In this document: one piece after another, positions 43,040-51,481 of the stretch
Position numbering within the stretch: the stretch's first letter is position 1
How the letters are laid out: every line of letters starts with the position of its first letter
NCBI GenBank assembly: GCA_052266715.1
Contig: JBQPRB010000002.1
Origin: Jeotgalibaca sp052266715
Lineage (GTDB): Bacteria > Bacillota > Bacilli > Lactobacillales > Aerococcaceae
Direction: 5' to 3' (one strand)
DNA: 64,000 nt
Notes under the pieces: generated by a model
Database searches by the model: none
Told to the model about the DNA's origin: nothing
Seen by the model: only the letters and a program-made list of their open reading frames with translations
Program-made: the position numbers and the translations under genes

Positions 43040-43895
43040 AAATATCGAAACCTTTATTGGTTGTGAAAGTGAATACTCAGAAGCAGAACTTGTCATTTTC
43101 GGTGCTCCTTATGACAGTACGACATCCTATCGTCCGGGTACTCGCTTTGCCGGAAAGGAAATGCGTTCTGAGAGTTTTGGTATCGAAACGTACAGTCCTT
43201 ATCAGGATAAGGATTTGTTGGATATCCATGTATTTGATGGCGGTGAATTAGAATTACCATTTGGTGGACCTGAACGAGCATTGGATATGATTACGGATTA
43301 TACGGCCCGTATATTGGCGGATGGCAAGCTACCGGTCATGATCGGAGGCGAGCACTTGGTTACCTTGGGAGCGGTGCGTGCTGTTGCGGAAAAATACCCG
43401 GATTTGCATATTATCCAGTTTGATGCCCATGCCGATTTGCGAGATGATTATTTGGGACAACAGTTGTCCCATGCGTGCGTCATCCATCGTTGCTGGGATA
43501 TTCTCGGGGATGGTCGCATTTTCCAATTCGGGATTCGTTCCGGTGACCGCAGTGAATTTGAATGGGGTAAGGACCATGTCTACACGGAAAAATTCACTTT
43601 GGATACTTTGGAAGATATCGTTTCCCAGTTGGAAGGGAAACCCGTTTATTTGACGATTGATTTTGATGTGCTGGATCCTTCCGTTTTCCCTGGAACGGGA
43701 ACACCGGAAGCAGGCGGCATTACCTTCAATGAATTGTTAAAAGGAATTTTGACAGTGGCGCCATTGAATATAGTTGGGGCAGACATCAATGAATTATCAC
43801 CAAAACTGGATGCAAGTGGGGCCTCCACTGCAACGGCATGTAAAACGTTACGTGAGTTACTACTCGCTTTAAATACAAATAAGGAGATGAAATAA
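43029..43895 (+). CDS. speB: Agmatinase
   Basis: Hydrolyses agmatine to putrescine and urea; binuclear manganese. 288 residues with the ureohydrolase metal motifs GGEHLVT, FDAHADLRDDYLG and TIDFDVLDPSVFPGTGTPEAGG. The latter and GADINELSPKLD are typical of agmatinases rather than arginases. Overlaps speE by 11 bases and the next gene by one. Confidence 0.94.
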   Translation: MLNRNIETFIGCESEYSEAELVIFGAPYDSTTSYRPGTRFAGKEMRSESFGIETYSPYQDKDLLDIHVFDGGELELPFGGPERALDMITDYTARILADGKLPVMIGGEHLVTLGAVRAVAEKYPDLHIIQFDAHADLRDDYLGQQLSHACVIHRCWDILGDGRIFQFGIRSGDRSEFEWGKDHVYTEKFTLDTLEDIVSQLEGKPVYLTIDFDVLDPSVFPGTGTPEAGGITFNELLKGILTVAPLNIVGADINELSPKLDASGASTATACKTLRELLLALNTNKEMK

Positions 43896-45097
43896 TGGGT
43901 AAATGTATGATTATCGGTGCAGGGGGCGTTGCTTCTGTAGCAGCGCACAAATGTGCACAAAACAGCGAAGTATTTGAGGAAATTATGATTGCAAGCCGCA
44001 CAAAATCAAAGTGCGACAAAATCAAAGCAGATTTAGAAGGTAAAACAAAAACCGTTATCCACACAGCACAAGTGGATGCGGATAACGTTGATGAATTGGT
44101 CACATTGATCAATGAATTCCAACCTGAAGTTGTCTTGAACTTGGCATTACCATATCAAGATTTAACGATCATGGAAGCCTGTTTACAAACAAAGACCCAT
44201 TATGTGGATACAGCAAATTATGAACCAACAGATACAGCGAAATTTGAATACAAATGGCAATGGGAATACAAAAAACGCTTCGAAGAAGCGGGCATTACGG
44301 CTTTGTTGGGAAGTGGCTTTGACCCTGGTGTAACGGGAGTGTTCTCTGCTTATGCGATGAAACATTATTTCGATGAAATCAACTACATCGATATCTTGGA
44401 CTGTAACGGCGGCGACCATGGTTATCCATTCGCGACCAACTTCAACCCGGAAATTAATATCCGCGAAGTCAGTGCAAATGGTAGTTATTGGGAAAATGGT
44501 GAGTGGGTTGAAACTGAACCAATGGAAATTAAGCGTAGCTACAATTTCGACCAAGTCGGTGAAAAAGATATGTATCTCTTACACCATGAAGAACTAGAAT
44601 CGCTGGCTTTAAATATCAAAGGCATCAAGCGAATCCGCTTCTTCATGACTTTCGGAGAAAGTTATTTGACACATCTAAAATGTTTGGAAAATGTTGGCAT
44701 GACGAGTATTGAGCCCATCGAATTCGAGGGCAAACAGATTGTGCCATTGCAATTTTTGAAAGCTGTCTTGCCTGATCCTGCTTCTTTGGGACCTCGCACG
44801 AAAGGGAAGACCAACATTGGTTGCATCATGCAAGGGAAAAAAGATGGCAAAGATGTTACTTACTACGTGTACAATGTTTGCGACCATGAAGAAGCTTATA
44901 AAGAAGTTGGTTCGCAAGCAGTCAGCTATACAACTGGTGTGCCGGCAATGATTGGCGCCATGATGATTATGACTGGTACTTGGCAAGGCGCCGGTGTTTA
45001 TAACATCGAGGAATTTAATCCAGATCCATTCATGGATGCCTTGAACAAGTGGGGTCTGCCATGGCAAGAAGATTTTAATCCGGTGTTGGTTGATTAA
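43895..45097 (+). CDS. Carboxy(nor)spermidine dehydrogenase (saccharopine dehydrogenase family)
   Basis: Reductively condenses aspartate semialdehyde with a diamine to carboxyspermidine (from putrescine) or carboxynorspermidine (from diaminopropane). 400 residues; Rossmann start MIIGAGGVASVAAHKCAQ, IASRTKSKCDKI, VLNLALPYQDLTIMEACL, GSGFDPGVTGVFSAYA and LDCNGGDHGYPFATNFNPE, the signature of the LYS1-like CANSDH/CASDH group. With putrescine made by the same operon, carboxyspermidine is the likely product. One-base overlaps on both sides (ATGA-type) mean tight coupling. Confidence 0.9.
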   Translation: MGKCMIIGAGGVASVAAHKCAQNSEVFEEIMIASRTKSKCDKIKADLEGKTKTVIHTAQVDADNVDELVTLINEFQPEVVLNLALPYQDLTIMEACLQTKTHYVDTANYEPTDTAKFEYKWQWEYKKRFEEAGITALLGSGFDPGVTGVFSAYAMKHYFDEINYIDILDCNGGDHGYPFATNFNPEINIREVSANGSYWENGEWVETEPMEIKRSYNFDQVGEKDMYLLHHEELESLALNIKGIKRIRFFMTFGESYLTHLKCLENVGMTSIEPIEFEGKQIVPLQFLKAVLPDPASLGPRTKGKTNIGCIMQGKKDGKDVTYYVYNVCDHEEAYKEVGSQAVSYTTGVPAMIGAMMIMTGTWQGAGVYNIEEFNPDPFMDALNKWGLPWQEDFNPVLVD

Positions 45098-46233
45098 TGA
45101 ACCGACTAGATATATTACAACAAGTTCAAACGCCAAGTTATGTCATAGACGAACAGAAATTAATCGATAACTTGATCATTCTACGCGGCTTGGAAGAACG
45201 GACCGGCTGTCACGTTTTGTTGGCACAAAAAGCTTACTCTGCCTTTGCCACATATCCGCTGATTCGCCGATACATTAGTGGTGCAACTGCTAGTGGGTTG
45301 TACGAAGCGCGTTTGGGACATGAAGAGATGCAGGGTGAGAATCACATTTTCGCCCCAGCCTATATGGAACATGAATTTGATGAAATTTTGGAAATTTGTG
45401 ATCATATTGTTTTCAATAGCTTTGCCCAATGGGAGAAATACAAGAACAAAATCAAAGGGAAAGCAAGCTGCGGGATTCGTATCAATCCTGAACATTCCAC
45501 CCAGGGGAATCACGCTTTATATGACCCCTGTGCACCCTGGTCTCGATTTGGCGTAACAATTGATAATTTTAGAGAAGATTCATTGGATGGAATAGAAGGT
45601 CTCCACTTCCATACCTTATGCGAACAGGATTCAGAAGATTTAGAATCAACGCTGGATGTCATCATTGAAAAATTTGGTAAGTATTTACCCCAAATGAAAT
45701 GGATCAATTTCGGGGGTGGACACCATATAACCCGCGATGGATATGATATTGAAAAGTTGGAGCGTTGCATTAAACGCATGCAAAATGAATTTGGGCTGGA
45801 AGTCTATATAGAGCCTGGAGAAGCAATTGCCCTTAATGCAGGCTACCTGGTTTCTTCCTTATTAGAAGTCGTCCACAATGATATCAATATCGGGATTTTG
45901 GATACATCCGCAACTTGTCACATGCCTGATGTCCTGGAAGTTCCTTATCGTCCGGTCATTATTGACAGTGGGGAAATCGGAGAAAAAACTTACCCTTATC
46001 GCTTTGGCGGTAATACCTGTTTGACAGGAGACATCATTGGAGATTATTCCTTCGATGAACCTTTGAAGGTCGGCGACAAATTCGTCTTTACCGACATGGC
46101 CATTTACTCGATGGTTAAAAACAATACCTTCAACGGTATTGCCTTGCCCTCCATTCGTTTGTTGAAAACAGATGGTACAGTCCAAACAATCAAAGAATTC
46201 GGTTATGAGGAATTCAAAGAAAGATTGTCTTAA
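45097..46233 (+). CDS. nspC: Carboxy(nor)spermidine decarboxylase
   Basis: PLP enzyme, fold type III, decarboxylating carboxyspermidine to spermidine. 378 residues. PLP lysine in LLAQKAYS (Lys45), glycine loop NFGGGHHITRDGYD, EPGEAIALNAGYL, DTSATCHMPDVLEVPYRP and CLTGDIIGDYSF, which fits the NspC family and separates it from diaminopimelate decarboxylase. Last gene of the operon, followed by a terminator. Confidence 0.93.
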   Translation: MNRLDILQQVQTPSYVIDEQKLIDNLIILRGLEERTGCHVLLAQKAYSAFATYPLIRRYISGATASGLYEARLGHEEMQGENHIFAPAYMEHEFDEILEICDHIVFNSFAQWEKYKNKIKGKASCGIRINPEHSTQGNHALYDPCAPWSRFGVTIDNFREDSLDGIEGLHFHTLCEQDSEDLESTLDVIIEKFGKYLPQMKWINFGGGHHITRDGYDIEKLERCIKRMQNEFGLEVYIEPGEAIALNAGYLVSSLLEVVHNDINIGILDTSATCHMPDVLEVPYRPVIIDSGEIGEKTYPYRFGGNTCLTGDIIGDYSFDEPLKVGDKFVFTDMAIYSMVKNNTFNGIALPSIRLLKTDGTVQTIKEFGYEEFKERLS

Positions 46234-46238
46234 TAAAT

Positions 46239-46274
46239 GAACCAGTTCCGGGAATTCCTGGGCTGGTTTTTTCA
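46239..46274 (+). terminator. Terminator of the polyamine operon
   Basis: Outer stem AACCAG / CTGGTT around a partly paired loop, followed by TTTTTTC. Confidence 0.75.
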
Positions 46275-46312
46275 TAGTTTAAGGTTTTAAAAGTTGCTTT
46301 TATTTGGCGGAG

Positions 46313-46451
46313 GCGACGATTAAATTTTGTTGTTTGAGCTCATCGTCGCGATTTACCAAAAAAACGACGATGAGCTGTTTAGTAAATTGTTAATCGTCAT
46401 TAATTGGCAATTTTGCGCCTATTAGCTACTCCCTCATTTTCTCATCGTCGC
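46313..46451. repeat. Array of short palindromes with GCGACGAT / ATCGTCGC arms
   Basis: In the gap between nspC and the dehydrogenase: GCGACGAT (46313-46320) with ATCGTCGC (46342-46349); ACGACGAT (46364-46371) with ATCGTC (46393-46398); and a further TCATCGTCGC (46442-46451) before a T run. The neighbouring arms AGCTCATCGTCG (46337-46348) and CGACGATGAGCT (46365-46376) also form a perfect 12-bp inverted repeat. The remaining 120 bases up to the next gene show nothing else. Confidence 0.65.
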
Positions 46452-46572
46452 TTTTTTATATCAAATGTTAATCGGAAAAAATCTGGTCGTTATTAACGTT
46501 GGGAGTTATCGCGCTTGCAAAAAAAGGGAAACTTGCGGACAATGGAAGTAGTACGTTGAAAGGGTGGATGGA

Positions 46573-47529
46573 ATGATTATTAAATTATTAGAACCATTAC
46601 GTGTTTCAAAGGAAATGATTGATGAACTGGCAAAGCCTCTCATTGATATGGGGCATGAGTTTGTCTACTATGATAAAAAAACAACTGACACGGAAGAATT
46701 AAAACAACGCAGTAAAGATGCGAATATCGTTATTATTGCGAATAATCCTTATCCGGCTGCAGTGATTGAAGCTTCCGATAACTTAAAATTGATTAACGTT
46801 GCTTTTACAGGCGTCGATCACGTGGATGCCAAAGCTGCAAAAGATAAAGACATAAAAATTGCGAATGCGGCAGGCTATTCGGTTCAATCTGTTCCGGAAC
46901 TTGCTATTGGCTTGACGTTGGATGTTTATCGTGGACTTACTGCAGGGGATGCAGCCATTCGCCAAGCAAATTTCCCGGGACCTTTCCAAGGTCGTGAAAT
47001 CAAAGGGAAAACAATTGGTATCATCGGGACAGGGCAACTAGGAACGAAAACAGCGGAACTTTATAAGGCCTTCGGAGGAACACTGATAGGTTATAATCGT
47101 ACCGAGCATGAAGAGGCAAAACAATTAGGCTTGACTTATCACGACTTGGAGACTGTAATGGCAGAAAGTGACATCATTTCCGTCCATTTGCCATTGACGG
47201 ATGACACACGCGGTATTATCTCTAAAGAAATGATTTCCAAAATGAAAAAGACTGCAATCATTATCAACACTGCTAGAGGTCCAGTTATTGATAATAAAGC
47301 CCTTGCTGAGGCTTTGAATGCGGGTGCTATTGCTGGGGCAGGTATTGATGTGTTTGATATGGAACCGCCTCTACCGTTGGATTATCCATTATTGGATGCC
47401 AAAAATGCTGTATTAGCGCCTCATGTTGGTTTCCTGACTGATGAAGCCATGGTACTGAGGGCGCAAATCGTTTTTGAAAATGCCTTGGCATTCTTGAAAA
47501 ATGAACCTCAAAACATTGTGAACATTTAG
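46573..47529 (+). CDS. D-isomer-specific 2-hydroxyacid dehydrogenase
   Basis: NAD-dependent reduction of a 2-keto acid (or reverse), of the D-3-phosphoglycerate/glycerate/hydroxypyruvate family. 318 residues. Dinucleotide motif GIIGTGQLGTKTAELYKAFG (recognised by GTGQLG, about 147-152), catalytic Arg in INTARGPVI, Glu in DVFDMEPP and His in LAPHVGFLTDE. The start is ATG 46573 with AAAGGGTGG upstream. The substrate is not determinable. Confidence 0.85.
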   Translation: MIIKLLEPLRVSKEMIDELAKPLIDMGHEFVYYDKKTTDTEELKQRSKDANIVIIANNPYPAAVIEASDNLKLINVAFTGVDHVDAKAAKDKDIKIANAAGYSVQSVPELAIGLTLDVYRGLTAGDAAIRQANFPGPFQGREIKGKTIGIIGTGQLGTKTAELYKAFGGTLIGYNRTEHEEAKQLGLTYHDLETVMAESDIISVHLPLTDDTRGIISKEMISKMKKTAIIINTARGPVIDNKALAEALNAGAIAGAGIDVFDMEPPLPLDYPLLDAKNAVLAPHVGFLTDEAMVLRAQIVFENALAFLKNEPQNIVNI

Positions 47530-47555
47530 AAATTTGAATTGTCAATATAAGCTAG

Positions 47556-47590
47556 ACCGTCTGCAGAACCTTGCGGGCGGTTTGTTTTTA
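47556..47590 (+). terminator. Terminator after the 2-hydroxyacid dehydrogenase
   Basis: A 10-bp stem with two G-U pairs (47556-47565 with 47572-47581) followed by TTTGTTTTTA. Confidence 0.75.
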
Positions 47591-47691
47591 TTGGAAAGAA
47601 TTCAAAGAAGTTCCTAATTCTGAAGTTGAATAACACAAAGCTCTTAAAATTCGTGTATACTAGTAAAAGAGATTTTTGATGGAGCGATGTC

Positions 47692-49464
47692 ATGAAGAAA
47701 ATAGAAACAGTATTAAAAGAATTTTATGGATATGATTCTTTTCGGCCTGGACAAAAAGAATTAATTGAATCCTTGATGAACGGTCAGGATGTCTTGGGGA
47801 TTATGCCGACTGGTGGCGGTAAATCTTTGTGCTACCAAATTCCAGCAATCACCCAAGAAGGAACTGGTCTTGTCATTTCCCCGTTAATTTCCTTGATGAA
47901 AGATCAAGTTGACGCTTTGCAAACGATGGGAGTACGGGCAGGGTATATAAATAGTCAATTGGATACGGCTGCTTACCGGGAAACAATGGATAAAGCTTTA
48001 TTCGGCTATTATGACTTATTGTATATCGCTCCGGAACGGATAGGGAGCGAGCACTTCTTAAATACCATTCAACATATGAATATAAATCTTATTGCAGTAG
48101 ATGAAGCCCATTGTATTTCGCAATGGGGCCAAGACTTTCGTCCAAGCTATCAGACCATTCCCCAGTTGCGGGATGTAGTCGGGGCGGGTGTTCCTTTCGC
48201 TGGTTTTACTGCGACGGCTACTACCTTGGTGAAAAATGATATCATCCAGCAATTGCGTCTGCAGTCACCTCACGAATTCGTAGCGAGTTTTGACCGACCG
48301 AATTTGTATTTCTCGGTTATTTCTTCCAAGCAAAAAAGCAAGGATGTTTTACGCTTCATTGACAAAGAAGGTTCGACCATTATCTATTGTAATACCCGCA
48401 AAAATGTCGAAACCGTATATAATAATTTAGCCAAAAAAGGACTTCCCGTAACTTACTATCATGCTGGTATTTCTGCGCACGAACGTAACAAGAATCAGGA
48501 CGATTTTATTTATGATCGCAAATCAATTATTGTTGCGACAAATGCCTTTGGAATGGGTATCGATAAATCCAATGTACGCAAAGTGATCCATTATAATATG
48601 CCTTTGGATATGGAAAGTTATTATCAAGAAGCAGGGCGGGCAGGACGTGATGGCGCACCTGCCGAGGCTATACTTTTGTACTCAGGGCAGGATATCATAA
48701 CGAATACTTTTTTGATCGAACAAGGAAATCAACCACATGCCAAGGAAAAATTAAACCGCATGATTTCTTATTGCAAAACGGGAAAATGTTTACGTCGTTT
48801 TATATTGAATTATTTTGATGAAGAAACGAGCTGGACCCGCTGTGAAAATTGCTCAAACTGTGACGGTCATACAGAAACGGTAGACGTAACGGTAGAGTGT
48901 CAAAAGATTTTGTCTTGTATTTATCGTATGGATCAACGTTTTGGTACTGGAATGGTCACCGATGTTTTACGCGGTAAAAACAATGAACGTATTCGCCAAT
49001 TTAAATTTGACCATCTTTCAACTTATGGTATCATGGCAAAATACACGGATAGCAGTATCAAGGATATTATTTCTTTGATGTTAAGTGAAGGCTATCTGGC
49101 TTTGTCAGGTGATAAGTATCCAATCCTCGTTTTCACTCAGAAAACAAACGAATTATTGCTGGCAAAAGATACATTGTTGATGACACGGAAAATATTGGAT
49201 GAACAGCCGCATACCATGGCTGAAGTAGTCGATTATGACGAAAGTTTGTTTGAAGAACTGCGTCAATTACGTTTGGAAATTGCGCAAGACATAGGAAAAC
49301 CACCCTTTGTGGTCTTCACAGATAAGAGTTTAATCGACATGGCTGATAAACTACCAACCACAGATCAAGAGTTTCTTGCTGTTCATGGTGTTGGACAAAG
49401 TAAGCTTGTCAATTATGGTGAAGCATTTATGGAAATAATTAAAATTTATAAGGAGTCAAAGTAG
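47692..49464 (+). CDS. recQ: ATP-dependent DNA helicase RecQ
   Basis: 3'-5' helicase for recombination and fork repair. 590 residues: Walker A MPTGGGKSLCYQ (about 42-53), VDEAHCISQWGQDFRPSY (DEAH), NAFGMGIDKSNVRKVIH, QEAGRAGRDG, zinc cysteines in the CKTGKC ... CENCSNC stretch (about 364-398), winged helix and a C-terminal HRDC domain (about 515-585). Start ATG with GGAGCGATG. The following phosphoesterase gene overlaps its stop. Confidence 0.95.
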   Translation: MKKIETVLKEFYGYDSFRPGQKELIESLMNGQDVLGIMPTGGGKSLCYQIPAITQEGTGLVISPLISLMKDQVDALQTMGVRAGYINSQLDTAAYRETMDKALFGYYDLLYIAPERIGSEHFLNTIQHMNINLIAVDEAHCISQWGQDFRPSYQTIPQLRDVVGAGVPFAGFTATATTLVKNDIIQQLRLQSPHEFVASFDRPNLYFSVISSKQKSKDVLRFIDKEGSTIIYCNTRKNVETVYNNLAKKGLPVTYYHAGISAHERNKNQDDFIYDRKSIIVATNAFGMGIDKSNVRKVIHYNMPLDMESYYQEAGRAGRDGAPAEAILLYSGQDIITNTFLIEQGNQPHAKEKLNRMISYCKTGKCLRRFILNYFDEETSWTRCENCSNCDGHTETVDVTVECQKILSCIYRMDQRFGTGMVTDVLRGKNNERIRQFKFDHLSTYGIMAKYTDSSIKDIISLMLSEGYLALSGDKYPILVFTQKTNELLLAKDTLLMTRKILDEQPHTMAEVVDYDESLFEELRQLRLEIAQDIGKPPFVVFTDKSLIDMADKLPTTDQEFLAVHGVGQSKLVNYGEAFMEIIKIYKESK

Positions 49465-50288
49465 TGCGTAAGAAGATAGGAATCGTATTATTGATACTCA
49501 TCGGCTACATTTTTTGGGGTACCAATGCACTAGAAATAAATCATCTAACAATCAGAGATGACGAAATACCAGATTCATTCGATTCATTTAAAATTGCTCA
49601 AGTTTCGGATTTACACAATAAGGATTTTGGTTCCGACTTAATTGATAAGATTGCTGAAGAAAATCCAGATATGATTGCCGTGACGGGGGACCTCATTGAC
49701 AGCACGTTTCCTGATTTAGATATTGCTATAAGTGTTATTGAATCGTTATGTGAAATTGCTCCGGTTTACTATGTAACGGGCAATCACGAAGCGAGTCGAT
49801 TCGATTTATTCACTAAATTGGCTAAGCAAATGGAAGCAGCCGGCGTTAACATGATGGACAATCACCAGATTAAGATTGAAAAAGATGACGAATCCATACG
49901 AATCCTGGGGCTTGAAGATCCTAATTTTATTAATTCAGCACTTTCCTTTGAAGATAAATATGAAAGAATGCATCAAGAACTAAAGAAATTAGTTACCGAT
50001 GAAGGGTACCAAATTTTGTTATCCCATCGCCCTGAAGAGATGTCGAGTTACGTCGAGGAAGAGATTGATCTTGTTTTGAGTGGGCATGCTCATGGCGGGC
50101 AAATTCGTTTGCCAATTCTTGGAGCTCTGTTTGCACCCGGGCAAGGCTTTTTCCCAGAGTACTCGTTGGGAACATATACTGAGAAAAATACAACTATGGT
50201 TGTGAATCGCGGACTCGGAAACAGTGGGATACCATTCCGTTTTATGAATCGACCAGAGGTAATAATAATATCGCTCGAATCAAAATAA
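49464..50288 (+). CDS. Metallophosphoesterase, YkuE type
   Basis: Calcineurin-like phosphoesterase anchored at the membrane. 274 residues: N-terminal hydrophobic segment (about 5-22), metal motifs QVSDLHN, GDLIDS, TGNHE, LLSHRPE and SGHAHGGQIRLP. The GTG start overlaps the recQ stop by one base. The YkuE group acts on phosphate esters at the cell surface; the substrate is unknown. Confidence 0.88.
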   Translation: MRKKIGIVLLILIGYIFWGTNALEINHLTIRDDEIPDSFDSFKIAQVSDLHNKDFGSDLIDKIAEENPDMIAVTGDLIDSTFPDLDIAISVIESLCEIAPVYYVTGNHEASRFDLFTKLAKQMEAAGVNMMDNHQIKIEKDDESIRILGLEDPNFINSALSFEDKYERMHQELKKLVTDEGYQILLSHRPEEMSSYVEEEIDLVLSGHAHGGQIRLPILGALFAPGQGFFPEYSLGTYTEKNTTMVVNRGLGNSGIPFRFMNRPEVIIISLESK

Positions 50289-50291
50289 AAC

Positions 50292-50325
50292 CATGAGGTT
50301 GGAATTTCTGGCCTCATGATTTTTA
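50292..50325 (+). terminator. Terminator after recQ and the phosphoesterase gene
   Basis: CATGAGG / CCTCATG outer stem with inner GG..CC pairs, followed by ATTTTTATTTT. Confidence 0.78.
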
Positions 50326-50358
50326 TTTTCCAGATAATGTAACCGCTTTAAAATATAA

Positions 50359-50388
50359 TTGTCTTAATTATTGAAAGCGTTATATAAT
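50359..50388 (+). promoter_or_regulatory. Promoter of the methyltransferase gene with a possible CcpA site
   Basis: TTGTCT (50359-50364), 18 bases, TATAAT (50383-50388). TTGAAAGCGTTATAT (50371-50385), inside it, fits the cre consensus WTGNAANCGNWNNCW except at one position. Confidence 0.45.
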
Positions 50389-50402
50389 AGAAGGGAAGGT
50401 GG

Positions 50403-51362
50403 GTGATTGCATTGGAAAAAGCTGAAAAATCGAAGCGAAATAAAACATTAGCTACGAAAATAGAAGAAGGTCAAACCTATTTATCACGTTGTTCCAAGAT
50501 AACGGAACCACCAACTAAAGAACAAATCTTAAACCAGACTATTATTGGAGATACCTTCGAGGTATTGCCTTTACTTCCCAAAGAAAGCGTCGATTTAATT
50601 ATCGTTGATCCCCCTTATAATTTGGCAAAAAACTATCATGGTCATCATTTTCCTAAACAAAAAACGAAAGATTATCAAGATTACACTGAGAAATGGTTAA
50701 TGTCTTTGTTGCCTGTTTTGAAAGAAAACGGGAGTTTATATGTATGCTGTGATTGGCAATCGAGTTTAATCATCGGCCCGATATTAGCCAATCATTTAAA
50801 TATCAAAAATCGCATCACTTGGCAACGTGAAAAAGGGCGCGGATCGCATTCTAATTGGAAAAATGGAATGGAAGACATTTGGTTTTGTACCAAGACTGAA
50901 AAATATACATTTAATGTAAATGATGTAAAGGTAAGGAAAAAAGTTTGGGCTCCTTATACAACGAATGGAGTTCCCAAAGATTGGGAAGAAACGAGGGAAG
51001 GGAACTTCCGCGATACCCATCCATCAAATTTTTGGGACGATATCACCATTCCTTTTTGGTCTATGACTGAAAATACAGCTCACCCTACTCAAAAATCCGA
51101 AAAGTTAGTTGCCAAGCTTATATTAGCCAGTTCCAACCCGGGAGATATCGTTTTGGACCCATTTTTGGGATCGGGCACGACCAGTGTAGTGGCCAAAAAA
51201 CTGGGCAGAAACTATATTGGCATCGAGCAGAATGAAAGGTACTGTATTTGGGCAGAAAAACGATTGGAAATGGCAAATGAGGATGCTAATATTCAAGGAT
51301 ACCGCAATCAAGTATTTTGGGAACGCAATACAATGGTTGAACAAAATAAATATGACAAATAA
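50403..51362 (+). CDS. DNA methyltransferase (beta class, N6-adenine or N4-cytosine)
   Basis: Methylates DNA at an unknown site. 319 residues. Motif order IV then I (DPPYNL at 69-74; LDPFLGSGTTSV at about 253-264) defines the beta class; SHSNWKNGMEDIWF and HPTQKSEKL are motifs next to the target-recognition region. GTG 50403 or TTG 50412 could be the start. Odd: no restriction endonuclease or specificity gene lies near it; neighbours are recQ and a symporter, so it appears to be a solitary methyltransferase. The recognition sequence cannot be read off. Confidence 0.87.
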   Translation: MIALEKAEKSKRNKTLATKIEEGQTYLSRCSKITEPPTKEQILNQTIIGDTFEVLPLLPKESVDLIIVDPPYNLAKNYHGHHFPKQKTKDYQDYTEKWLMSLLPVLKENGSLYVCCDWQSSLIIGPILANHLNIKNRITWQREKGRGSHSNWKNGMEDIWFCTKTEKYTFNVNDVKVRKKVWAPYTTNGVPKDWEETREGNFRDTHPSNFWDDITIPFWSMTENTAHPTQKSEKLVAKLILASSNPGDIVLDPFLGSGTTSVVAKKLGRNYIGIEQNERYCIWAEKRLEMANEDANIQGYRNQVFWERNTMVEQNKYDK

Positions 51363-51393
51363 AACACAGAATTGAGTAATCTGTGTTTTTTTG
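51361..51393 (+). terminator. Terminator of the methyltransferase gene
   Basis: A 10-bp stem AAAACACAGA / TCTGTGTTTT with a 9-base loop and a T tail. Confidence 0.85.
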
Positions 51394-51406
51394 TTTTAAA
51401 TAATGA

Positions 51407-51435
51407 TTGACAAAGGGTTTCTGACTCTGTATGAT
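51407..51435 (+). promoter_or_regulatory. Promoter of the symporter gene
   Basis: TTGACA (51407-51412), 17-base spacer, TATGAT (51430-51435): close to the sigma-A consensus. Confidence 0.8.
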
Positions 51436-51481
51436 AAGGAGCATGTTTTAATCTAATTTTAATTTAAACGGAGGATGTTTT

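Noticed and set aside
43646..44112. Minus-strand open frames opposite speB and the dehydrogenase
   Set aside because: Shadow frames of two well-identified enzymes.
50403..51362. Restriction-modification system
   Set aside because: No endonuclease or specificity gene lies within several kb on either side.
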